From: Chloroflexota bacterium
Lineage (GTDB): Bacteria > Chloroflexota > Chloroflexia > Thermomicrobiales > UBA6265
Length of the DNA: 64,000 bases
Direction of reading: 5' to 3'
NCBI GenBank assembly: GCA_023389575.1
Contig: JAEWEG010000050.1
Location: 78,583 to 142,582 of the forward strand
The position numbers and the translations under genes are program-made. This document shows positions 54,427 to 63,246 of this stretch, one piece after another (position 1 is the stretch's first letter; the number at the start of each line of letters is the position of its first letter). The notes beneath the pieces were generated by a model. That model was not told where the DNA came from, did not search any database, and worked only from the letters and a program-made list of their open reading frames with translations.

Positions 54427-54462
54427 CAGCGCCCGCCAATTTCAGGCGGGCGCTGCTTTTTT
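54427..54462 (+). terminator. intrinsic terminator after the CrtC/AttH-like gene
   Basis: An 11-bp perfect stem (54427-54437/54445-54455, loop 7) followed by CTTTTTT. Confidence 0.9.
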
Positions 54463-54478
54463 CGGCCATCGAGAGGTG

Positions 54479-54580
54479 ATGCGAATCCAGGTAGTCGCCG
54501 CCGATATCGGCGGGGTTCGCGTACTCACGCTGGGCGAAGATGAATTTCGCCGCTACCGGGAATGCCAGGTTCAGGCTTGA
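54479..54580 (+). CDS. possible 33-aa microprotein
   Basis: ATG 54479 has GAGAGGTG immediately upstream and gives a 33-aa frame starting MRIQVVAADIGGVRVLT and ending EDEFRRYRECQVQA. It lies between a terminator and a convergent minus-strand gene. Could be a real small protein or chance; no family recognised. Confidence 0.25.
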   Translation: MRIQVVAADIGGVRVLTLGEDEFRRYRECQVQA

Positions 54581-54588
54581 CGTGGGTG

Positions 54589-56463
54589 TCAGGCGAGCTT
54601 GTTCCAGTTCGCGATGTTCCAGTAGACATCGCCGAACGCGGTTACGGCGATGTTGTCCACGTTGATCTCGTTGGAGGCGGCGAACCGGTCGGCGACGAGC
54701 TGGACGAGCGGGATTTCGACGACGTTCTCGATGACGTGGTCGTTGAGCGAGATGAACAACTCGATCGCCTGTTCCTCTGTGCTGGCGGTGGCGAGCTGCT
54801 CGTACTCGGCGTCGTACTCCGCGTTGCTGTAGCGCGTCTTGTTGGTGCCGGTGTAGCCATTCTCGGCCTGGGCGATGTTCTCGCCGTCGGGTCCGGCGTA
54901 CCAGTACTTCATGTAGTTGATGGGGAAGGCCGACGTGGCGCCGTCGGTGTACTCCTGCATGTCGGAGTAGAAGTGGGTGAAGTTCTGGTCGTTGCCGGCC
55001 GCCCCATCGAAGAACACGCCTCCGTCGATGGCAACGAGTTCAACATCGAACCCGACCTGGACCAGCTGATCCTTGACCACGGCCTGGACGCGCTGGCGGA
55101 CCTCGGCGGTGGTGGTGACGTACTTGAGCGACAGCTTCATGCCGTCCTTCTCGCGGACATCGCCGTTCAGGACCCACCCGGCGCCTTCGAGCAATTCGAT
55201 CGCCTTGTCCGGGTTGTATTCCCAGGTGGTGTTGGGCGACTCGTAAATGCCCATGCCAGCCAGGATGTTGCGTCCGGCGGGTTCGCTGGGAGCTCCGGCG
55301 TAGAGGCGGCTGGAGAGCACCTCGCGATCGATGGCGTACGAGATGGCCTGACGGACGGCGAGATCGGTCAGGAACGGGTGCGGGGTGTCCTTCTGGGAAC
55401 GTTGGCCGTCGACTTCGGTATTGGGATCGGAGAAGTTGAACTGGATCTTCTCGACGCCGGTGCCCGGAGGGCCGTGGACGCCACCTTCGTCACCCAATGT
55501 GGCTTCGAGGGTGGTGGCGTCGATCTGGAGCGTGAAGGCGATATCCCAATCGTTGGTGACGGTGACCGCGCGAACGGCCGAGGCCGCGTCGCCGCCGCCC
55601 TTGATGATGACCCGGCTGAACCATGGCTTGTTCGGTTCGCGATAGTTCTCGTTGAGGGCGTATATGACCTGGTCGTTGGGCGCGAGCGATTCGAGGACGA
55701 AGGCGCCAGTGCCGATCGGGTTCAGGCCGAACTCGACGTTGGCCTCGGCGGCGTCCTTGCCCTCCCAGAAGTGGCGCGGGTAGATGACGCCGATGTTGGA
55801 GCCGAACGGCTGGAACCAGCCGATTGTTGGCGCGGCGAGGGTGGCCCGCACGGTGAGGTCATCGACCGCCTCGACGTTGGAGAGCAACTCCCAGGAGACA
55901 CGGTCGATGGAGCCATTGGCCTCGTCGACGTTCCATTCCCAGGTGAAGACGACGTCGTCGGCGGTGAAAGGCTCGCCATCGCTCCAAACGACATCTGGCA
56001 GCAGGTTGAAGGTGACCGTGGTGAGGTCGTCCGAAAGGAGACCGTTTTCAAGTGACGGGACTTCCTGGACGAGAACCGGGACGAGCGAGGTATCCGGCGC
56101 GTAGGCGATCAGCGGCTCGGAGATGATGGTGCCCGCGCCGATGTCCTTCCCGCCGGTGGCATTGTGGACGCTGAGTTGCGAGGCGCCCTGGGGAACGAGG
56201 ATGCGGAGTTCGCCGCCCTCGCCCCGAACCTGACCTTCGGTGCCGGCGTCCGGGCGGGCGTAGGCACTGGCGACGGGGGAGGCTTCCGGCGTTGCCTGGG
56301 CGACGACGGCGGGATGACGGAGGATGGCCGCGACCGAGCCGGCCCCGATTCCCAGCGCGGTGGCGCGGGCCAAGAACTGGCGACGGTCGATGTGACCAGC
56401 CACGAGGTGATCGAATGCCTGTCTGAGACCCCCGGAAACCACGCTATTCTGGGACATGGACAT
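54589..56463 (-). CDS. Tat-exported SBP family 5 (oligopeptide/nickel-type) binding protein
   Basis: A 624-aa periplasmic-binding protein. Twin-arginine signal (IDRRQFLARATALGIGAGS), then the linker ATPEASPVASAYARPD, and the SBP_bac_5 fold: LIAYAPDTSLVPVLVQEVP, WSDGEPFTADDVVFTWEW, GTGAFVLESLAPNDQV and the late KAIELLEGAGW segment. It should bind peptides or another solute for an ABC importer, but no permease or ATPase genes are adjacent. Two in-frame ATGs (56463, 56457) share a GAGGAG site. Confidence 0.9.
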   Translation of the reverse strand: MSMSQNSVVSGGLRQAFDHLVAGHIDRRQFLARATALGIGAGSVAAILRHPAVVAQATPEASPVASAYARPDAGTEGQVRGEGGELRILVPQGASQLSVHNATGGKDIGAGTIISEPLIAYAPDTSLVPVLVQEVPSLENGLLSDDLTTVTFNLLPDVVWSDGEPFTADDVVFTWEWNVDEANGSIDRVSWELLSNVEAVDDLTVRATLAAPTIGWFQPFGSNIGVIYPRHFWEGKDAAEANVEFGLNPIGTGAFVLESLAPNDQVIYALNENYREPNKPWFSRVIIKGGGDAASAVRAVTVTNDWDIAFTLQIDATTLEATLGDEGGVHGPPGTGVEKIQFNFSDPNTEVDGQRSQKDTPHPFLTDLAVRQAISYAIDREVLSSRLYAGAPSEPAGRNILAGMGIYESPNTTWEYNPDKAIELLEGAGWVLNGDVREKDGMKLSLKYVTTTAEVRQRVQAVVKDQLVQVGFDVELVAIDGGVFFDGAAGNDQNFTHFYSDMQEYTDGATSAFPINYMKYWYAGPDGENIAQAENGYTGTNKTRYSNAEYDAEYEQLATASTEEQAIELFISLNDHVIENVVEIPLVQLVADRFAASNEINVDNIAVTAFGDVYWNIANWNKLA

Positions 56464-56574
56464 TGCTCCTCAATACGCGGGGCCGTGCTCCAGTCGAACA
56501 CCGCCCTGTCTTGCATGATACATGTCCGCCTTTTTGTGGATTTTCGCCGTTGCTGGCGAGAACTGGAGCCATTC

Positions 56575-57018
56575 GTGAACGGAACAGGCGAACCAATGGT
56601 GGAGGCGGCCCGACCGATCGACCGGGATGTGGTCACGGCCCTGTGGGAGGCATGCGGGTTGGTGAAGAGCTACAACCCGCCGGAGGCGGACTTCGATTTG
56701 GCGCTGGGGAGGGAGGGTTCCGATGTCCTGGTGCTTCGTCTGGATGGCGAGATCGTTGGCTCGGCAATGGTGGGGCACGACGGGCACCGGGGCTGGATGT
56801 ATTACCTGGCGGTGCACCCCGATCACCAACACCAGGGACATGGCGAGCGGCTGGTGCGGGCCAGCGAGGAATGGGTGCGGGAGCGAGGCATTCGCAAGCT
56901 GCAACTGATGGTGCGGGAGACGAACACGGGCGTGATTGGCTTCTATGAGCGAATCGGGTACGAGCGATCGCCGGTGACGGTGATGCAACGCTGGCTGGAC
57001 GAGAACCTCGACGGTTAA
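56575..57018 (+). CDS. YpeA-like GNAT acetyltransferase
   Basis: A 147-aa GNAT. LWEACGLVKSYNPPEADF is the typical YpeA start, the acetyl-CoA loop is LAVHPDHQHQGHGERLV and the C-terminus is GFYERIGYERSPVTVM. GTG 56575 is chosen for GGAG seven bases upstream; ATG 56596 is an alternative. Substrate unknown; the E. coli relative has no settled role. Confidence 0.8.
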   Translation: MNGTGEPMVEAARPIDRDVVTALWEACGLVKSYNPPEADFDLALGREGSDVLVLRLDGEIVGSAMVGHDGHRGWMYYLAVHPDHQHQGHGERLVRASEEWVRERGIRKLQLMVRETNTGVIGFYERIGYERSPVTVMQRWLDENLDG

Positions 57019-57893
57019 GTGGGAGCAGGGCCGAAGAAATCGGTCCAGAGCAGGCGGGCGGCGAGGCCCCGGGCGGGTTGCCACTGTTCCGCCAGGACGT
57101 CGAGGTTCTTCAGCGTGAGGTCCGGGCGGTCGTAGGCGGCCTTCGCGGCGCGGAGCAGGGCGACATCGCCGGTGGGGTGGGCGTTCGGCGCGCCAATTCC
57201 CCAGAGGACGACCGATTCGGCGGTCCAGCGGCCAACGAGCGGGAGGGTCATCAGGGCTTTCACGGCCTCGTCGGGATCGGAGCGGGCAAGGTCGTCCGGC
57301 GGGAGGTTCCCGGCCAGCATCTCGCGGGCGGCGTGGATGAGCGCCTCGGCGCGGCGCCAGGTGACGCCCGACGAGCGCACGAGTTCGGCGGATGCGTCCG
57401 CCAGTTGCGCTGGATGGGGGAGGGGGCGGAAGTCGACACCGTCGATGGGCACCGGCTCGGAGAAGAGGGCGGCGAGCCTGGCCTGGGTGACGGCGGCGGC
57501 GGCGACCGAAATGCTCTGGCCGACGATGGCGGTGATGACGCCGTCGAAGACCGAGCCGTCGCAATACGGGCGAAGGCCGGGGTAGCGGGTGGCGAGGTCG
57601 TGCATCACCGGGTCGACGTACTCCGGCAAGTCGATGCCCGCTCCGAGCACGGATCGAACCCAGACCTCGTCGAGCGCCGGGTCGCCGGAGCCGTCTATGG
57701 CGAGCGTTCCGGGTCCGGATTCGCGGCACCGGCGCCAGGCGACGTGGCCGGCTTCCCAGCCGATCCAGGTGAGCTGGCCGCTGTCCCAGCGGTGACGAGG
57801 CGAGCGCCCGGTGGTCCAGGCAACGGGGCCGCAGGTAACCGCCAGCGAGAACGGCTGGGGGACGGCGATGGTCCGAGTGCTGATGGTATCCAG
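57015..57893 (-). CDS. AlkA-like HhH-GPD DNA glycosylase, probably CTG-initiated
   Basis: About 292 aa. An N-terminal AlkA-N-like beta domain (GQLTWIGWEAGHVAWRR) is followed by the helix-hairpin-helix domain: AIVGQSISVAAAAVTQARL, GVTWRRAEALIHAAREM, MTLPLVGRWTAESVVLWG and the catalytic Asp in HPTGDVALL. It removes alkylated bases. No ATG, GTG or TTG gives a sensible start; CTG at 57893 has GGAG seven bases upstream, 21 bases after the PAP2 stop, suggesting a rare CTG start with coupled translation. Overlaps the YpeA-like gene end by four bases. Confidence 0.8.
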   Translation of the reverse strand: MDTISTRTIAVPQPFSLAVTCGPVAWTTGRSPRHRWDSGQLTWIGWEAGHVAWRRCRESGPGTLAIDGSGDPALDEVWVRSVLGAGIDLPEYVDPVMHDLATRYPGLRPYCDGSVFDGVITAIVGQSISVAAAAVTQARLAALFSEPVPIDGVDFRPLPHPAQLADASAELVRSSGVTWRRAEALIHAAREMLAGNLPPDDLARSDPDEAVKALMTLPLVGRWTAESVVLWGIGAPNAHPTGDVALLRAAKAAYDRPDLTLKNLDVLAEQWQPARGLAARLLWTDFFGPAPT

Positions 57894-57913
57894 GGCGACG
57901 CTCCGTCGTTGTG

Positions 57914-59113
57914 TCAGGTGAATTGGCGGCGAATCCAGGCGCGGGCACGTCCCGGCGCGTGCCAGATCGGGCCGAGGATCGATTCGGCTTCGCTGGCAAT
58001 GTCTCCCGCCAGCTGCCTCACTGGTTCGGGGAGCCAGGAGCCGTGTGATTCCACGAGCGCGCGCCAGGCCCAGTCGACGATGACAAAGGCAATGGTCGCC
58101 CAGGCCATGCCGGCGAGGATATCGACCACCCAGTGGTTGGCCAGATACACGACGGCGAACCACAGAGCGACGTTGTAGGGCAGCATCAGCAGGCCCTTCC
58201 ACCGGAAATAGCGGACGGCGAAGAGCAGCACCAGCCACGGAAACCCGGCGTGGAGAGACGGCATCGCGGCCACGGGGTGGGGGCTGGCGTTTTGCCAGAT
58301 GGAGACGGTGTTCAGTTCGCGGATTGGGGCGTAGCCAATGTTGGCGGTGACCGAACCCGCCGGCCAGCCGATGCCACTGACCACGCCCCAGCTGTTCGCC
58401 AGCCAGGGTGGCGCGGCGGGGTAGAGCAGGAAGAAGACGAACGCCGAATAGGTCATCAGGCAGAAGGTGAGCGTGAACCGCCAGAAGCGCTCCTTGCGGG
58501 TCGTCCAGAGCAGGAAGGCGAAGAGGCAGGGCAGCGCGAAGTGCATGGAGTAGACGATCAGGGCCAGGTAGTCCCACCACCTGGGGTCGTTCGGCGTGTA
58601 GATCCAGCCCTGCAGGGTTGAGACAGGCTCGTGGCCGCCGAACAGGGCAAGATCGAAGTCGATCAGGCTTTCGACCCGGACGTTGGGCAGGTCCTCCCGC
58701 TCGCGGTCGCCGACCGTCCGGCCTCCGGTGACGAACTCCCCGGCGACGCCGCGCAGGAACTCGTAGCCGAAGACGAGGAGGACGAACGGAATCCAGTCGC
58801 GGAGGAATGGTCCCACGCGACCCAACAGCAGGGCGGCGACGAGCAGGAACACGGCCCAGTTGTCCGGGCGGAACGACTGCCCTCGCCAGACGAAAAACGA
58901 GACCGCGCCGACGATATAGACCACGAACATGCCGAAGACGAGCAGGCGGTACAACCGTTGCTGACGCTCGTCGTGGGCGCCGGGTTCGCCGTTCGCGGCC
59001 AGTCCCGGTAGCGCCTCCTGGAAGTCCAGAGCGAGGCGCGCCGACGCCCCGGTCGAGGCGATTGGCGATGGGTTGTTGTCGGTCCCGAGTGATGGCAATG
59101 ACGCTTCTTTCAT
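57914..59113 (-). CDS. PAP2-superfamily membrane phosphatase-like protein
   Basis: A 399-aa polytopic protein. After an N-terminal polar part, about six helices follow; PAP2 signatures of the inositol-phosphoceramide-synthase-like branch are AAMPSLHAGFPW (His of the first motif) and LANHWVVDILAG (His/Asp). Such enzymes hydrolyse or transfer phosphate on lipids at the membrane. ATG 59113 is the first good ATG but lacks a clear ribosome site, so the start is uncertain. The AlkA-like gene begins about 21 bases after the stop. Confidence 0.8.
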   Translation of the reverse strand: MKEASLPSLGTDNNPSPIASTGASARLALDFQEALPGLAANGEPGAHDERQQRLYRLLVFGMFVVYIVGAVSFFVWRGQSFRPDNWAVFLLVAALLLGRVGPFLRDWIPFVLLVFGYEFLRGVAGEFVTGGRTVGDREREDLPNVRVESLIDFDLALFGGHEPVSTLQGWIYTPNDPRWWDYLALIVYSMHFALPCLFAFLLWTTRKERFWRFTLTFCLMTYSAFVFFLLYPAAPPWLANSWGVVSGIGWPAGSVTANIGYAPIRELNTVSIWQNASPHPVAAMPSLHAGFPWLVLLFAVRYFRWKGLLMLPYNVALWFAVVYLANHWVVDILAGMAWATIAFVIVDWAWRALVESHGSWLPEPVRQLAGDIASEAESILGPIWHAPGRARAWIRRQFT

Positions 59114-59233
59114 GGGCGGTGACGGTGACTGGCGCCGGTGGCTCGAACGAATGGCAAAGCGTACCGCAATTCCGTGTCGGTCCCAGGTGAAGGGAAACGT
59201 GACTGGCGGTTCGTTACCCGGCGATAACTCCGC

Positions 59234-59239
59234 TATGAT
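59234..59239 (+). promoter_or_regulatory. putative -10 for the MFS gene
   Basis: TATGAT (59234-59239), about 60 bases before the MFS start. No good -35 found. Confidence 0.25.
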
Positions 59240-59296
59240 GCATCCGGGCCGGGCGCCGGACATGGTTATGAGACAACGCCCTACAGGTGACCTTCC

Positions 59297-60580
59297 TTGA
59301 CTTCAATCGATGAACCGTTGGAAACAGCTGACTCACCCCCTGGCGACATGGCGCGGGAACGCGCGGAAGGCGGGCCACTGGGCGCGCTGAAGACCCCGCT
59401 GTACCGAAGATTCTGGATGGCGATGACCCTTTCCCTCACCGGTGTGTGGGTGAGGATCACCGCCATGGGGTACCTCGTTTACGAAATCACCGACGACGAG
59501 TTCAAGCTCGGCATGATCAGCTTCGCGCAGGCGGCGCCAGTGCTGATCACCGGGCCCATCGCCGGGGCGCTGCTCGACCGGATCGACCGGCGACGGGTGC
59601 TCCTGGCGGTGCAGGTGGTCAACGTCCTGGCCATGATTGTTGTGACATGGCTGGTGGCCAGTGGCAACGTCGAGTACTGGCACCTGGTGATCACCTCGAT
59701 CGTGGTGGGAAGCGCCTCCGGGTTTGACTGGCCGGCGCGGATGTCGATCGTGCCGTCGCTGGTCAACCGCGAGCGTCTACAAAGCGCGGTGGCCCTGAAC
59801 GCGGCGGCGTTCAACAGTTCCCGAATCATCGGGCCGACAATCGCGGGGTGGTTGATCGGCTTGTTCGGGCTGGCGGCCTGTTTCGGGTTCACCGCCGCCG
59901 CGTTCGTGCCATTCATGATCGTGGTGGCTGGACTCGGCGTGGTCACGGCGGTGAAGAAGGCTGCGCCAGGCACCAGCGCGACATCGGGATTCTCCGACCT
60001 GGTGGAGGGGTACAAGTACATCTGGCGAACGCCGAGGATTCGCGGTCTGCTCAGCGTGGATATCGTGCCGCTGGCGCTGGGGATGTCGTACTTCACGATG
60101 GCTCCGGCGATCGCCCGCGATGTGCTTGGCCTGGACAGCCGCGGTCTTGGGCTGCTGCTGGCCGCGAACGGGGTTGGCGCGCTGACGGGTACCCTTTCGG
60201 TGGCGATGCTGGCACAGGTCCGCCATCGGGGCAGGATCGTGATTGGCGGAGTGGCGTGCTTCTCGCTGGTGCTGATCGGGTTCGCGCTGTCGTCGAACGC
60301 CTCGCTGTCGTTCGTGTTCATCCTGTTGCTCGGCATGTGCGGATCGACCTACGCCACCTTCAATGACACGCTCGTGCAACTGCAGGTGGACAATGAGTAC
60401 CGGGGCCGGGTGATGTCGGTGTACACGATGCTGTGGGGCCTGACGCCGATCGGCGGGCTCCAGGTGGGATGGCTGTCGCACAGTATCGGGGTGCAATCGG
60501 CGCTGGCGATCAACGGCGCGATCATCCTGGCCTACGCGGGGTTCCTGTGGTTGAAGACACCGGTGAGAGAGATTGACTGA
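59297..60580 (+). CDS. MFS transporter (EntS/MFS_3-like)
   Basis: A 427-aa transporter with about 12 TM helices. The loop after helix 2 (IAGALLDRIDRRRVLL) carries the MFS G-x-x-x-D-R-x-x-R-R signature. The long middle loop and the C-terminal motif QLQVDNEYRGRVMSVYTMLWGLTPIGG fit the MFS_3 group, which includes siderophore and drug exporters. TTG 59297 is preceded by AGGTGA (59285-59290). It overlaps the next gene by eight bases. Substrate unknown. Confidence 0.85.
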   Translation: MTSIDEPLETADSPPGDMARERAEGGPLGALKTPLYRRFWMAMTLSLTGVWVRITAMGYLVYEITDDEFKLGMISFAQAAPVLITGPIAGALLDRIDRRRVLLAVQVVNVLAMIVVTWLVASGNVEYWHLVITSIVVGSASGFDWPARMSIVPSLVNRERLQSAVALNAAAFNSSRIIGPTIAGWLIGLFGLAACFGFTAAAFVPFMIVVAGLGVVTAVKKAAPGTSATSGFSDLVEGYKYIWRTPRIRGLLSVDIVPLALGMSYFTMAPAIARDVLGLDSRGLGLLLAANGVGALTGTLSVAMLAQVRHRGRIVIGGVACFSLVLIGFALSSNASLSFVFILLLGMCGSTYATFNDTLVQLQVDNEYRGRVMSVYTMLWGLTPIGGLQVGWLSHSIGVQSALAINGAIILAYAGFLWLKTPVREID

Positions 60581-61358
60581 CCAGGCGGACAACAACGAGA
60601 CGATGGGGCGCGTCCGGCTCATGGCCGGCGAGGACGTGCAATCGGTGGCGGCCGGGCTGCTCGATCTGACCGGCATCGACAGCGTGCTCCTGCTGCCGTC
60701 GTCGCTGAGCCGGCGCGACGCGCTCGTGGCAAGCGTGCGGCGGGAAATGCGGTCAGCGGGCGTGGAGTCGCACCTGGAACTCCCGGGCAATCCCTTGGCG
60801 CGCCTTTCGCGACTGGCGCGGGGGGGCGACCGGTGGCGCGCCGTCACCATCTCGCCTCCGGATCGGGAATCACGGATGGTCCGGCTTCCCTCGAAGCTCC
60901 TCGACGCGGGCCAGGTCTGGGTGGTGACCGATATCGACGTGGTGAGTGGGCGGGGACCGTACGCGCTGGACTTGCTGTCCCGATACGTCGACCCACTGTC
61001 CCGGGCGAAACATCTTGGTTCACGTGAGCGGGAAGTCCTGACGGTGGACGTCAACCTGGTCCGGACGCCAGACCGGTACGTGATGCTGAAGGATGCCGGC
61101 GCGTTCGTGCTGGGCGCGGTCACGAGCGACCCGATCGCCGCCGAGCTGCTGGCGCTCTCGCTCGCCGACGAGGACCTGACCCGCGATCACCGGGTGACCG
61201 GTCCGTGGGAGGACCCGATGGTGCAGCGGGCGACCGAGCTGGACCTGGGGGCGCGGCTGCCCCAGGACATCAGGGTGGCGGTGTCCGGACAGCCAACGGG
61301 AATGATTGAGGACACAGTTGCCCGGATTCTGGCCCGGATTGGCGTTTCCTGGCCGTGA
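60573..61358 (+). CDS. protein of unknown function overlapping the MFS gene
   Basis: A 261-aa cytoplasmic protein starting with TTG 60573 inside the last codons of the MFS gene (8-base overlap), so it is translationally coupled. The C-terminal half (DAGAFVLGAVTSDPIAAELLALSLADEDL ... AELDLG) is faintly like DUF362 proteins, without their Cys residues. Function unknown; an ATG at 60603 is an alternative start. Co-translation suggests a partner in the transport process. Confidence 0.6.
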   Translation: MTDQADNNETMGRVRLMAGEDVQSVAAGLLDLTGIDSVLLLPSSLSRRDALVASVRREMRSAGVESHLELPGNPLARLSRLARGGDRWRAVTISPPDRESRMVRLPSKLLDAGQVWVVTDIDVVSGRGPYALDLLSRYVDPLSRAKHLGSREREVLTVDVNLVRTPDRYVMLKDAGAFVLGAVTSDPIAAELLALSLADEDLTRDHRVTGPWEDPMVQRATELDLGARLPQDIRVAVSGQPTGMIEDTVARILARIGVSWP

Positions 61359-61449
61359 CAATGCATCCCGAACCTCGTAGAATGCGTATGCAAGGACAGT
61401 TGACGGGTTTCCGGGACTCCTTTTGGTGTACCTGGGAGATTTCAGACGT

Positions 61450-61572
61450 TTGAGCGACGCGGAGCATAGAGTGGCCGATACGCTGGTTTCACGCATACTG
61501 GATTGGTTGCTCTCGCACCTGCCCGTGCCACGGCCGGAGCCGGTTCCCGTCCCTGTACGGGTAAAGCGATAG
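61450..61572 (+). CDS. possible 40-aa microprotein upstream of the PLD-like gene
   Basis: A TTG-initiated frame with GGGAG nine bases upstream. It begins MSDAEHRVADTLVSRILDWL, then continues SHLPVPRPEPVPVPVRVKR: an amphipathic helix followed by a Pro-rich basic tail. It ends seven bases before the TTG that could start the PLD gene. Could be a coupled leader or a small membrane-associated peptide; chance is possible. Confidence 0.35.
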   Translation: MSDAEHRVADTLVSRILDWLLSHLPVPRPEPVPVPVRVKR

Positions 61573-61597
61573 CATAGCGTTGCCGGCGGCCGCATTG

Positions 61598-62650
61598 ATG
61601 GGGCGGTTGCCGATATTCCTCTCTCGCGGCGGACGCGCCGCCGGGCTCCTCGCCCTGTGCGTCCTGCTCGTCCTTTCCGCGTGTTCTCCTTCCCAACTGA
61701 CCGAAACGATCGCGGACCGCCAAGAGGCGTGTGCCGCGATCAGTGCCGCCCACGAGCCGGTGACCGGGCTGATGGTGCAGCCCGACGATGGGCTGGAACC
61801 GTTCCTGCGCGAAATCGACTCCGCCGCCTGCGGTGTCGACCTCTCCGTCTACATCCTTTCCGAACCCTCGATCATCGACCACCTTGGCCAGGCGGCACGG
61901 CGTGGCGTGCGCGTACGCGTGATGCTGGAGGAGCACCCATTTGGCGGTGGGGGAGGGCAGGTCGAGACCATGGCGACGCTGGAGGCGCTGGGCATCGAGG
62001 TGCGCTGGTCGGGCACGCAGTTGCGGTTCTCCCACGCCAAGTACATGGTGGTCGATTCCACGGTCGCCGTGGTGATGAACCAGAATCTCACGACCTCGGC
62101 GTTCATCTCCAATCGCGAGTTCGCCGTCATCACCACCGAACGGGCGGAGGTGGAGCAGGCCCAGGCGGTGTTCGACCGCGACTGGGACCACCTCGACATC
62201 GAGGATCCGGATGGCCCATTGATCCTGAGTCCATCCAATAGCCGCGAGTGGCTTCTGGCATTGATCGCCAGCGCGGACCGGTCGATCGACCTGTACGCCG
62301 AGGTGATTCGTGACGGCGAGATCGTGACCGCGCTGGGCGAGGCCGCCCAGCGTGGCGTGACGGTCCGCCTGATCGTGGACGATTCCATCGACGAAGGCAC
62401 GCAGGAGCGAGCGATCCAGTTATTCGACATGGGTGTTGAAATCAGGCTTGCGTCGGCGTTGTACATCCATGCCAAACTCATGGTGATCGACGGGAACGTG
62501 GCGGTGGTGGGATCGCAGAACCCCACGCCGACATCGTTGGACGACAACCGCGAGGTGTCGATGCTCGTGGACGACGAGGCCGCGCTCCGGCGATGCGCCC
62601 TCATCTTCGAGCGAGACTGGCAACGAGCGGCCCCGGGAGCACCCTCATGA
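61598..62650 (+). CDS. phospholipase-D/cardiolipin-synthase-like lipoprotein
   Basis: A 350-aa exported protein with lipobox LSAC (Cys29), so anchored outside. It has two HKD motifs: SHAKYMVVDSTVAVVMNQN and IHAKLMVIDGNVAVVGSQN (H-x-K-x4-D each), the active site of phosphodiester transferases. Likely acts on phospholipid or nucleic acid outside the cell. ATG 61598 has no strong ribosome site; TTG 61580 is an alternative. Confidence 0.85.
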   Translation: MGRLPIFLSRGGRAAGLLALCVLLVLSACSPSQLTETIADRQEACAAISAAHEPVTGLMVQPDDGLEPFLREIDSAACGVDLSVYILSEPSIIDHLGQAARRGVRVRVMLEEHPFGGGGGQVETMATLEALGIEVRWSGTQLRFSHAKYMVVDSTVAVVMNQNLTTSAFISNREFAVITTERAEVEQAQAVFDRDWDHLDIEDPDGPLILSPSNSREWLLALIASADRSIDLYAEVIRDGEIVTALGEAAQRGVTVRLIVDDSIDEGTQERAIQLFDMGVEIRLASALYIHAKLMVIDGNVAVVGSQNPTPTSLDDNREVSMLVDDEAALRRCALIFERDWQRAAPGAPS

Positions 62651-62695
62651 GGGGAAGACGACGGTATCGCGGGTGGTTCCGGAACGTGGGGGAGC

Positions 62696-63166
62696 ATGGC
62701 GTTGGAGAGCAATATCGAGGTAGTGATCGACGGTCCGGAGTGGCTGGTGATGGAATTGGACGTTCCAGGCATCGAGGCCGCTCAGTTGCTGACGTGGTTC
62801 ACGGACGCGGTGAAGCTCAACCGGTGGTGGGGCGAGGAAGCGATGATCGAACCTCGGCCCGGCGGGTTGTTCCTGGTGCACTGGCCGCCCATGGACCTGA
62901 CGCTGCGCGGGACCGTTGGCCTGGCGACCGACGACAGCTTCATGTGGAGCTGGTCGTGGGATCACGAGCCGGACAGGTCGGCCCGGGCGGTTGTGGCGCA
63001 GGTATTGCCCGACGAGAGCGGGGCGCGATTGCGGATCACCCACGGTCCCTACCGGGCGGATGGCCCGCTGGCGGCCGATGACGCCGCCGACCGGGACAGT
63101 CATCGGGAGGGATGGTTGTACTTCCTGCCCGCCCTGCGAGAGGCGATCGAGACCGATCGACAGTGA
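62696..63166 (+). CDS. SRPBCC/AHSA1-like domain protein
   Basis: A 156-aa protein of the START/Bet-v1-like fold: LTWFTDAVKLNRWWGEEAMIEPRPGGLFLVHWP, typical of activators of Hsp90-ATPase-like or small hydrophobic-ligand-binding domains. GGGGGAGC precedes the ATG. Function unknown. Confidence 0.75.
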   Translation: MALESNIEVVIDGPEWLVMELDVPGIEAAQLLTWFTDAVKLNRWWGEEAMIEPRPGGLFLVHWPPMDLTLRGTVGLATDDSFMWSWSWDHEPDRSARAVVAQVLPDESGARLRITHGPYRADGPLAADDAADRDSHREGWLYFLPALREAIETDRQ

Positions 63167-63246
63167 GGCGCCCCTGAATGGCGAACGTGGATCTGACATC
63201 CTGGCCGGTCTCGCGCTGTAGGTGGATGAGCGAAAGGGAGCATGGC

